Made by a program: the position numbers and the translations under genes | Shown: positions 18,501 to 24,941 of the stretch, one piece after another | How the letters are laid out: each line of letters begins with the position of its first letter | How positions within the stretch are numbered: position 1 is the stretch's first letter | The notes under the pieces: model-generated | What the model was told of the DNA's origin: nothing | Seen by the model: only the letters and a program-made list of their open reading frames with translations | Databases searched by the model: none | Assembly: GCA_028278335.1 (NCBI GenBank) | Contig: JANQEN010000297.1 | Location: forward strand, 1-44,764 | DNA length: 44,764 bases | Direction: 5' to 3' | From: Chitinivibrionales bacterium | GTDB taxonomy: Bacteria > Fibrobacterota > Chitinivibrionia > Chitinivibrionales > JANQEN01

Positions 18501-19326
18501 GCTTATTATTCTTAACAATCGCAATATTACAATGAAGTGGAGATATATTGAATTGTTTATTTATATCAAGCAATTCATGTTGGATTGCGTTATCTCTTGA
18601 TTTATTATCTAAGGATAGGGAATTTTGAACATACTTGTAGGACTCAATCAAACTTGACGTAATGATATCCTTAGAACTATTTGGCTCTTTATTTAACAGG
18701 TAATACATCCACTCTATATATCTAAGCTGCTCATTTCTATCAGGAAACGATAATCCAATCCCAATTCTCCATTTATTGTTTGACAATTCCTTCTTATTGC
18801 AAATTGTGCAATTAATATGAAATTCTAAGGTTAATGTCTTTATTTTGCAGCAATAAATTGTATCTCCAATATCTCCAAATGTATTCTTTGCAATCAAACC
18901 AATTCCGTTTATACCAATATCATAGATAACAACTTTGTGATTTTTTAGTGGAGTTAAAAACTTTATACCTTCTTCCTCATTAACTTTATATCGTGACGAA
19001 GTCCGCTTTTGAATAACTGTAATTTTGTCTGGTATTGCTAATCTTTCTCTTTTATTAATATCCTCATAACTTAATAAACTGGACTCAAATTGAACTTCAA
19101 GATTATCATGGAAGCATTTTATATGTAATTTTTCATTTCGATCATATATTAAATCACTATTATTTTTTATAAGGACAGGATGTATAATATCATCTTTACA
19201 AAAAGTCAAACTACCAATAATTGAATTGTTTGAAAAAACGAAACCATTTTCAATATCTCCTTCATAGAAAGAATTAAAAAGTTCAAATATCTCATTTTGC
19301 TTTCGAATTACACGTGTGCTTAACAT
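12535..19326 (-). CDS. PilZ-containing single-module NRPS with internal methyltransferase and terminal reductase
   Basis: A 2263-residue megasynthetase. Residues 105-215 are a PilZ domain (RTSSR 108-112; DIGINGIG 136-143), normally a cyclic-di-GMP sensor, preceded by a YcgR-like N-terminal part. Residues 215-545 are unassigned. Condensation domain 545-990 has HHIVTDAW at 685-692. Adenylation begins at 1001 and is interrupted between core motifs a2 and a3 by a methyltransferase (1140-1385; VLEIGCASG at 1203). It resumes with YTSGTSGKPKG (1427), NNYGPTE (1555), YRSGD (1639) and SSGKIDR (1744). The carrier site is DIGGDSLSA, Ser1806. Residues 1880-2263 resemble long-chain acyl-ACP reductase (TTGHATTSA 2001; GLGSIGLGT 2035). 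Inferred product: a methylated N-acyl amino acid released as aldehyde or alcohol. Codon use is much more AT-rich than in the flanks, suggesting transfer. AAGGA precedes the ATG. Confidence 0.9.
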   Translation of the reverse strand: MLSTRVIRKQNEIFELFNSFYEGDIENGFVFSNNSIIGSLTFCKDDIIHPVLIKNNSDLIYDRNEKLHIKCFHDNLEVQFESSLLSYEDINKRERLAIPDKITVIQKRTSSRYKVNEEEGIKFLTPLKNHKVVIYDIGINGIGLIAKNTFGDIGDTIYCCKIKTLTLEFHINCTICNKKELSNNKWRIGIGLSFPDRNEQLRYIEWMYYLLNKEPNSSKDIITSSLIESYKYVQNSLSLDNKSRDNAIQHELLDINKQFNISPLHCNIAIVKNNKLYSACSAKRIYLNTFCIQRLLIIPGLHLYNSPKILIYLRLTEFLAYHPSFRYLIIYKDRDIDWHRSFFSNFLAHCSSQEKCEYEKLAFIEVKIESKVDVNINSIHDNLSWELIESGKELKKIIKNLESHLALKAYDFLKPNKIDQFCEILGSTNNSMIRKTYKIKRSGKIICVAVVEVYPQHFCSDQSLDTCRLYFTSNKNDLREIVDFVQKKASLIFFSFGKKKMRVIWANNKADKIHKKVKNEIYRGELLRLILSREGLTLLNQHLKLFKQHYSNYFHLTFPQHNILQYEKLFPNTSINTIACTISFNEEVNLEYLKRAIKFVIKKYDSLRIRIINRHGRACQIVVPYDKCNIKVAKINLKGHKNEKNFHKDEEQWISKPISIYNSPLYEFCLFKKRCNLGGYFIKGHHIVTDAWSIGLIANAIKDSYYSIKKGLKVISSPNYSYLDFLEKELSYKYSWRMKKNREYWINNLEGLAESNRLVNYKDLLINSRSKRESFILKGKQAKKIKDFINDRNITLLSFFLSCYYIYFYKSLNIKDLIIGTAILNREGAQERATTGLFVSAQPVRMKINEENSFLEFANKLSRVFRRVLKNQKYPISLIQKELHKSGVKNAKLYDITFTYQNFKLDPEFSLKWHPYNHQSEALNIHINDWENKGHFIVDYDFQLELYSKSQIDFIQNHLLRIIDQIIEKPKLKIRQIKLLDENQTNSILIDFNPTQSKVEEDDICSLFEKQVSKNPSKLAVKELHQGISYHELNTISNKLARFICSTVSKKKENFIGVLIEKTKLQTIALLGILKSGNAFVPLDFSAPKERIKHIIQDANIKLVIAESSFNSLTSSLLWECNTLNEIMFLDTKKTYMPEDYSKMPLMSKELWCQIGKKARNYITAGGWINSYTGQPFTIEEMEEFGDNALLKLKKYVKSSSSVLEIGCASGITMYRISPLVKKYHGTDISEVVLKKNRKIIKNRNIKNISLSKLAAHEIKKIRNENYNVVILNSVIQAFPGVNYLRNVIKDIIKLCKTKAVIFIGDIMDYEKKGELIDSINSYGIKDKKLKNNLVFELFVRKGFFKYLKNECDQIEKIEITKKIHTIENELTRFRYDVLIHINKRKKNVIKPNNTVKCEYGYDELDKYKSNNLNINGMNHKAAYLLYTSGTSGKPKGIIIEHKSVVNLCGWYKKEYGISNEDIIGRLIPYTFDPSIAETFSALLYGATLLFIPNIVRLSPKMLNDYFNENKVSVSSMPFSYYRYFKKCQNISLRLLIVGGEKFIDYKKNKYKVYNNYGPTENTVLTTSYFIKKKMNEYPIGKPIANTQVYILDKHNNLMPIGIPGEICIAGAGLARGYINDEGKDKFVENPFEPGKRMYRSGDIGKWLPDGNIEFIGREDDQVKIRGFRIELKEVETVLNQCRGVNSGAVILKEFEKGDKTLWAFYEENKSITKEEITSYLCDHLPYYMVPSEIIALPIVPLLSSGKIDRQTLIKYELNELDPNHLREIQQPTTEIENCIHTIMSKELERTIISIDDNFFDIGGDSLSAVSTMSQVSHALKMEIYVNTLYAHPTIRSLAKEIEHLRTTKWKGVKEKVTHKKEVVKKSKFVKAYSTSLLKKVQQKKIGAVKAAALAYIPSDLPSQMGMNKEDIRSRFFENKPMLFSVMELNKGTIGLIVIPVFGDEIFSKKKQFLKYALEGIKLSERIGAEVISLTGLIPSVTNYGLAIQEAIDKTNPRQVTTGHATTSASVVMSIERMAKLAGRKLYQERVSFIGLGSIGLGTLHLLLETLPKPKELILCDLYSKKNAIEKVKKEIAAHYLDSDRISIVTSRSSKQIAKKIYDTDIIIGATSVPNILEIDKVKPGTLLIDDSAPHCFCPEEAIKRFEKRGDILFTEGGFLRSPEPINKMIYQPPGFGVKVPMMEQDPFNITGCILSSLLTASFKHIEPTVGIIDVATSMKHYKLLKKLKFKSADLHCWQESSQKPYVLDEKRIKVFKERFNKR

Positions 19327-19584
19327 AGTTATTCCTTAATCAAAAACAAGTTTTAGATGAAATAGATGGTGGTTGATATGATGTTTTTTTTACTACAATC
19401 GATCGAGTATAATTGTACAATTTTAACACATCATAAGACAATAATCAGTTGAATTTTAATGTTAATAATCAAAAATATAGAGTTTTTTTAAATATTTTAT
19501 CAATATTGCAGAATATCCCATAACATAATACAATTAAGTAATTGGTTTCTTAATATGAAAATTTCTACAATGAATGACTAAAAT
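19327..19584. promoter_or_regulatory. Divergent control region between the NRPS and the histidine kinase
   Basis: A very AT-rich, 258-base region between head-to-head genes. A perfect 12-base palindrome AATTGTACAATT (19411-19422) overlaps a TATAAT on the plus strand and a TATACT on the minus strand; TCGATCGA lies just left of it. No convincing -35 boxes were found, and the kinase has no obvious ribosome binding site. The palindrome is a candidate operator for both genes. Confidence 0.4.
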
Positions 19585-21681
19585 ATGAAACAGACAAATG
19601 TAAAATATTTAGATGCTAAAGCTAAAAATTCATGGTTTGATCAATTCTTTTTAAATTGGCCAAGGGCAAGTATAATTCTAGCCTATATGGCGGTTACATT
19701 ATTTATACTTGCGCCTTTTTATAAACTCATGCCGATTCTTCTGAGTTATGCACCAGGATTAAGACAGAACCCCAGTATTTATATTATGACCTATGGAAGT
19801 TCATATCGAGTTTTTTATTGGTCAATAATTTTAATCTCAACACTATTACATGCAATTCCCTTGTACTTTATCTTGGGAGATATAAACAAATGGAAAGCTT
19901 TTATCAATGTAAATAATTTAAATAAGAATCAAATCAAAGTTATAGATACCATTAGAAAGAAGTGTAATAACATTCCCTATTATGTTGTTCTAGCAGAAGT
20001 TTTATTTCCAATTTTTGCTGTTGGTGGATTTATGATAATAAACTTCGCAACTGAGTTTAGTCATATCCACCTTTATATAAATGCAATTAAATTAGTTTTG
20101 CTTTTCTTCTCAATTCTTGCCTCAAACGGAATAGTTTCCTTCATCTTTGCCAAAAGGATCTGTAAAGTAATTCTTGCCAACACAGACATTGATGGTTCCT
20201 ATCCAGGATTCCGTGTCCCCTTCCGAAACAGCCTAGCAATGCAAATGATCCTCATGTTTATTGTGGGAATCATGATCACTTCGCTTGCTGGATATGCCAA
20301 ACTGATAGAGGAGAAGGGTGATTTTTTGCTTTATATAAACAAAGAAGCTCTTACTCAGCAATTTGATACAACAGCAACATATTCAATGGATGAAGTAAAA
20401 GAGCATTTGACTAAAGTACATTTATACGATAGCACTTCTTCTACCTTTTATTTTGGCGAGAATGAAGATGAGTATGTTTCTGATAGCATTCCCTTATATA
20501 AAGATTTCAAAATCTACTTAAGGCATTTATCACATAAATATGGTGGAAAGGTACATATTGCCTCCGGTGAGCTCCAAGGAGCCAGTATTAAAATAAATAC
20601 AGACAAAGGACCCTACTGGGTTGGTATCAAATACCTTGTGGTCTCCAGAAAAATGGTTAAATTTTTTGTGGTAAGTTTTGTGGCTTTATTGGTAATGAAC
20701 GGACTCATTTTTTTCTACTTCTCCCACTCCATTTCAAATGACATCTCCATGATCACCAACAACCTCAACAAGATCACCGAGGGTGATAAAGTTAATCTTG
20801 ACAAAAGAATACCAGTAGTTTCCAATGATGAAACTGGAGATCTGGTGGTTGCCTTTAACAAAGTGCAGGAGATGACCAAAAACCATATTGAATTTATCCA
20901 AAAAAGTGAGACTATTATCCGCGAGCAGGAGCGGTTGGCTTCCCTTGGTCAAATGATCGGTGGGATTGCTCATAACCTGCGGACACCAATCATGTCTCTT
21001 GCTGGTGGTTTAAAGGGGCTTCAAGAGCTAATTAAAGAGTATGACGACTCAGTTGGTAATGATCAAGTTACCAATGATGACCATCATGCCATAGCAAAGG
21101 ATATGGATGTGTGGGTAGAAAAACTTCTGCCCTATATCTCCTATATGTCCGATGTGATAACCACTGTGAAGGATCACTCTGTTCTCAACACATCACAAAA
21201 GACCATTAAGTTCTCTATTGACGAATTGGTAAAACGGATAAGGATTCTAACTAGTGAACTCATGAGTAAAAACAATTGCCTTATTTCCTATGAAATCGAT
21301 GTGGATGAGAGAGAGGTGATTGAAGGTAACATTACGATTTTACTCCAAGTGCTTCAAAACCTTATTGAAAATGCAATAGATGCTTATACTGGGAAGAAGG
21401 GTGATGTCAATCTAAGTATTTCTCAAGAAGAGGACACCATTGTGTTTAAGGTGCAGGACTTTGGAGAAGGTATCCCAGAAAAGGTCAAAGCTAAACTCTT
21501 TAAAGAGATGATTACCACCAAAGGATCAGGGGGCACTGGTCTTGGTCTGTACATATCGCAATCGCGAATTATTAGCAACTTCCAGGGTAAAATGGAGGTA
21601 GACTCTGAAGTGGGTAAAGGCACCACCATGATAGTCTCAATTCCCCAAAAAAGAACAGAACCTGCAGAAACTGCAGTTTAG
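19585..21681 (+). CDS. Multi-helix membrane sensor histidine kinase
   Basis: This 698-residue protein has about five membrane helices in residues 25-235, an extracytoplasmic segment of about 240-355, a last helix at 359-380, and a HAMP linker (SHSISNDISMITNNLNKITEG). The dimerisation helix carries GGIAHNLRTPI with phospho-acceptor His463. The ATPase part shows an N box (NLIENAIDAY), DFGEGIP and GGTGLGLYIS. It lies 73 bases before a response regulator on the same strand and is divergent from the NRPS, so it probably controls that gene or responds to its product. The first about 600 bases of the gene are clearly more AT-rich than the rest. Confidence 0.93.
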   Translation: MKQTNVKYLDAKAKNSWFDQFFLNWPRASIILAYMAVTLFILAPFYKLMPILLSYAPGLRQNPSIYIMTYGSSYRVFYWSIILISTLLHAIPLYFILGDINKWKAFINVNNLNKNQIKVIDTIRKKCNNIPYYVVLAEVLFPIFAVGGFMIINFATEFSHIHLYINAIKLVLLFFSILASNGIVSFIFAKRICKVILANTDIDGSYPGFRVPFRNSLAMQMILMFIVGIMITSLAGYAKLIEEKGDFLLYINKEALTQQFDTTATYSMDEVKEHLTKVHLYDSTSSTFYFGENEDEYVSDSIPLYKDFKIYLRHLSHKYGGKVHIASGELQGASIKINTDKGPYWVGIKYLVVSRKMVKFFVVSFVALLVMNGLIFFYFSHSISNDISMITNNLNKITEGDKVNLDKRIPVVSNDETGDLVVAFNKVQEMTKNHIEFIQKSETIIREQERLASLGQMIGGIAHNLRTPIMSLAGGLKGLQELIKEYDDSVGNDQVTNDDHHAIAKDMDVWVEKLLPYISYMSDVITTVKDHSVLNTSQKTIKFSIDELVKRIRILTSELMSKNNCLISYEIDVDEREVIEGNITILLQVLQNLIENAIDAYTGKKGDVNLSISQEEDTIVFKVQDFGEGIPEKVKAKLFKEMITTKGSGGTGLGLYISQSRIISNFQGKMEVDSEVGKGTTMIVSIPQKRTEPAETAV

Positions 21682-21754
21682 GGTAGAAATCTTAGAACCA
21701 TAATGATAGATTAAGTAATATAGTTGCCAAGTACTATTATAATAAGGAGTAGTA

Positions 21755-22165
21755 ATGGTTGGCCCAAAAAAGGTGCTCATACTTGATGATGAGATGGTCA
21801 TCTTAGATTTATTCAACGAGGTCTTTCAAGAAGCCGGATACGAAGTGATTACAACAGAAAGCCCGGCCATGGCTGTCATCAAAGCACAGGTTGCTGATGT
21901 TGTTGTGTTAGACCTAAACATGAACGATCGAAATGAAAAGCTGGGACTTGACGTATTGGTCCATATTTGGGGTGACAAAGAGAACACCACACCGATAATT
22001 ATCTTTTCTGCCTATGCTAATTTTCAAGAGACTATTAACGAGATCAAGGAGATCGAGGAGATCTATGGTCAGGGCAGAAAGGTCCATGCCTGTATCCCCA
22101 AATCAGATGGCATGTCACTTTTAATTGAAACAGTTGACAAGCTTTTTGGTGTAGAAGCGACATAA
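21755..22165 (+). CDS. Single-domain response regulator
   Basis: This 136-residue protein is one receiver domain: acidic pair LDDE at 11-13, phospho-acceptor Asp53 in VVVLDLNM, the switch Ser in FSAYA and the conserved Lys in CIPKSD. There is no DNA-binding or enzymatic output domain, so it must act through another protein. AAGGAG precedes the ATG. It is the second gene of the kinase operon. It probably receives phosphate from that kinase; the output partner is not in the immediate neighbourhood unless it acts on the NRPS machinery. Confidence 0.93.
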   Translation: MVGPKKVLILDDEMVILDLFNEVFQEAGYEVITTESPAMAVIKAQVADVVVLDLNMNDRNEKLGLDVLVHIWGDKENTTPIIIFSAYANFQETINEIKEIEEIYGQGRKVHACIPKSDGMSLLIETVDKLFGVEAT

Positions 22166-22215
22166 CTATTTTTCCCTGTTTTTAAAGCACTGAAATGAAA
22201 TTATTAAGTAAATTT

Positions 22216-22320
22216 GGGCCTTACCCTGCTATGCAGGGTCGCCGTGGCTCCAGGCTTACCTCTGGTCGGTCCTCACTCTGTTCGGACTGGCCTTTGGCCA
22301 CCTTCCGCCTGGCTAAGGCA
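22216..22320. repeat. Dispersed repeat B, copy 1
   Basis: This stretch matches the reverse complement of 32744-32886, including GGTCGGTCCTCACT, TTCGGACTGGCC and GCAGGGTCGCCG. It holds small hairpins (CCCTGC/GCAGGG; GGCC...GGCC). The other copy has an extra block of about 45 bases. It sits between the ends of the convergent response-regulator and selenoprotein genes. Confidence 0.85.
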
Positions 22321-22422
22321 AAAGATAAAAACATTATCTAAAGTCGAATAAAATCTATCATTCGTATTTTCGATTTAGGCAAAAACAAGCGCCAACTACT
22401 TGGGTAAGATAATAAGCTTTGT

Positions 22423-24021
22423 TTATTTATTGACAAACACTATAACATTGTTTGTTTTTCCAATCAAGTAACGACATACCACAATTCCCTTTGCAATTGA
22501 TGTATGTTTACGTATAGGAATTGTATAGGTTCCAGGTTGTTGTTTCTTCCCTGCGATATGTGTTAATGTCTTTCCCTTTAGGTCATAAAAAACGAAGGAG
22601 TAATCAAATACCGTTGTTGAAAAAGGAATTGTAAAGAGTAAACAATTGTTGACTATGCGAACATCATGGGAAGTACGATTCGCTTGTTTTGTTACTATAC
22701 CGGTACCCTCTTCCGCTATTTGGAAATCATCAATACAGATATCACTTTGCCAGCCAGATCCTGTAATGCCTCGAAGGCGAAATTGCACTGCTTTGTTGTT
22801 CTGAGTGATTGCACCGAGAGGGACGCTCTGCTTGCGCCAGGCATCTCCTTGGTCACCGGACACAGAAATAATATTTCGTTGCCAATTTCCTGCACCAACC
22901 TTAACATCCACATGAAAGGATCCCATTTGATTATCACCACTGTACATGTGGGTATACAGCGAGAGCACAGGGTTTTGTAGGGATCGAAAATCAAAGAGCG
23001 GTGTTTCTATCACAGCCTTTTTATCGGGATTATGAGGATAGGATGCTTCCACAAAGAGATATCTGCCTTTGCCACTGGTATGGTCACCATTTTTTGGACC
23101 GGTTTTATCGGCAATAGGAAAGTTTCGGGATAGCCCAGGCCCCGCCCATAAATACCAATCAAGATCATTACCAACCGCATGTTCCCAGTATGCTGTCCTC
23201 CCCTTTTTCCATGTGTCAAAGGTTTGTTTGTAAGGAAGTGGTACTAACTTCTCCTCTAAAATGCAAAAGTTACCTTCCGACTCACCCGTGATAGTATCAT
23301 TGGCAAGGCTTGTTACCCTTATCTGAAACTGTTGACCAGTACTGATGTCATTGGCAATGTTCCAGGTATGGGAACCATCATTGGTGGTTGAAGAGCTAAT
23401 GGTTTTATAAAAAGTTCCGCTTTTAAAGAGATCGATTTTGACTGATCCCCCCACATTGCTTTCCCAGCGAAGTGTATGAAATTCCCGTTTTTCTAAGATA
23501 ACGTTATCATAGGGATAGTGCACCTCAACGTTCTTACACTGACATTGATGAGGGCGGATTGAAGAGGGGATTACATCGGTTTTCTTGCATATTTTATTAG
23601 GATAAATAATATATTTGCCATCACCCACTCCCCCATTACCGGTTGCTTCACCCAATTCTAAGCCACCCTCTTGAGCACACACCGCCGGGCAGATGACACC
23701 ATAGTTGTCCGCATAGCAATGAAAAGCCTCTTTTGTGTCAGCGGCCCTAACATTCACCTCTAACACCAAAAGATCATAGTCATCACATTTGTCACAGCCG
23801 TACGTGTCCCACGTATTGTTGAGGCCAGGGATGGCCGCAGGACAGGATGGTCAACCACTCCGTGTGAAGTGACAGAATACATGCTTGCCAGACTCTAAAA
23901 CTCTATGTAAATCATAGGATTTACCAGAGAGATCTTTAAATTGCACATTCTCAATCGGTTGAGAATGTATTGAGTTAAGAGAGACAAGTAAGAAAAGAGC
24001 ATATAGTATTAGTCTATTCAT
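22423..24021 (-). CDS. Secreted redoxin-MAM protein with in-frame UGA (probable selenoprotein)
   Basis: Read through one TGA (23851-23853), this is a 532-residue protein. It has a signal peptide (MNRLILYALFLLVSLNSIHS) and a thioredoxin/redoxin-like domain with HVFCHFTRSGUPSCPAAIPG, where U is codon 57 and stands where the first Cys of a CxxC motif is expected. Further Cys pairs (CDKC, CPAVC, HQCQC) follow. Then come an Ig-like segment (about 125-200), a MAM-like domain (about 210-440, ending SGWQSDICIDDFQI) and a C-terminal sorting tail (FVFYDLKGKTLTHIAG). No other stop lies in the frame. TGA ends other genes here normally, so recoding as selenocysteine is the best reading. An extracellular thiol-redox role is inferred. 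A second ATG at 24027 is also possible. Confidence 0.75.
23823..23853 (-). promoter_or_regulatory. UGA recoding site with downstream hairpin
   Basis: The UGA at 23853-23851 is followed, 15 bases later, by a hairpin GGCCA-UCCC-UGGCC. The apex lies 19-24 nt after the UGA, the usual distance for a bacterial SECIS. The loop lacks the guanine usual in these elements, so the SECIS reading is weaker than at 36912-36944. Confidence 0.45.
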
Positions 24022-24158
24022 TTTCATTTCCTATAACAACCCTTTGTAACGTTAACACACCAATAATATATACAAAATAACAGGGAAATAGTTATAACGC
24101 AATCATTCAATTCAGGTTTTAAAGGGAGAGTCTTTCCCCGGAAAATTGTTTTTATTTA

Positions 24159-24878
24159 ATGTATTTTAAAAACATGAACACAGCCTATAAAATCTCAAAG
24201 CAAATCCAAAAGACTCTTTCATCGCAGGGTGATCCTAAAAAAGCACAATGGTTAGAGAACTATGTCAAGCATGACATAAAATCTAAGGGTGTTGGGATCC
24301 CGCTAATTAGATCCATCATCAAAGAGTACGAAAAAGAATATTCCCTTACTAAACGACCAATAAAAGAGCAGCGTGCTTTACTCAATGACCTCATGTCACA
24401 GACCTTTACCGAGGACAAAATAGCTGCTATTCTATATATGCAACTCTATTGGAAAGAGGAATTCAATCAACAAAAAATTGACTGTTGCTCTCAATGGTTT
24501 GACAAGGGATATATCTCGGACTGGAATGTGTGCGACTGGCTCTGTGTAAGGATTTTAACACCGCTCATTGACATCTGGTCTAGAAATACTGTTTCCTCTC
24601 TTAAGCAATGGAACAAAAATACATACCTGTGGAAAGCACGAGCATCACTGGTTCCCTTTGCACAATGCAAAACAATTGCACAGTATAAGGATGTGATAGA
24701 AGAGCTATCCACAACTCTTATTAAGAGAGAGGAGCGGTTTTGTAAAACTGCAGTGGGATGGGTATTACGGGAGTGTTCAAAACATGACACTCAATTTGTA
24801 AAGAATTTTATCGCTCATCATACAGCATGGATCACTCCAGAGGTACATAAAAATGCCACCAAGTATTTCAAACAATAG
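24159..24878 (+). CDS. DNA alkylation repair protein (AlkD-like)
   Basis: A 239-residue all-helical protein matching the AlkD/AlkC HEAT-repeat glycosylase family. It begins YKISKQIQKTLSSQGDPKKAQWLENYV, and has the core SDWNVCDWLCVRILTPLID (the W..D..C signature region) and GWVLRECSKHD near the C-terminus, all typical of the fold. Members excise positively charged alkylated bases such as 3- and 7-alkylpurines. The start could be the ATG at 24174. It stands alone; the next gene begins 63 bases later with a signal peptide and is unlikely to be related. Confidence 0.85.
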   Translation: MYFKNMNTAYKISKQIQKTLSSQGDPKKAQWLENYVKHDIKSKGVGIPLIRSIIKEYEKEYSLTKRPIKEQRALLNDLMSQTFTEDKIAAILYMQLYWKEEFNQQKIDCCSQWFDKGYISDWNVCDWLCVRILTPLIDIWSRNTVSSLKQWNKNTYLWKARASLVPFAQCKTIAQYKDVIEELSTTLIKREERFCKTAVGWVLRECSKHDTQFVKNFIAHHTAWITPEVHKNATKYFKQ

Positions 24879-24941
24879 GAACCTTCTGATTTTCCAAGGG
24901 TAAGAAAAAACAATATAGTATACTACATAGTAGGTGCTATT

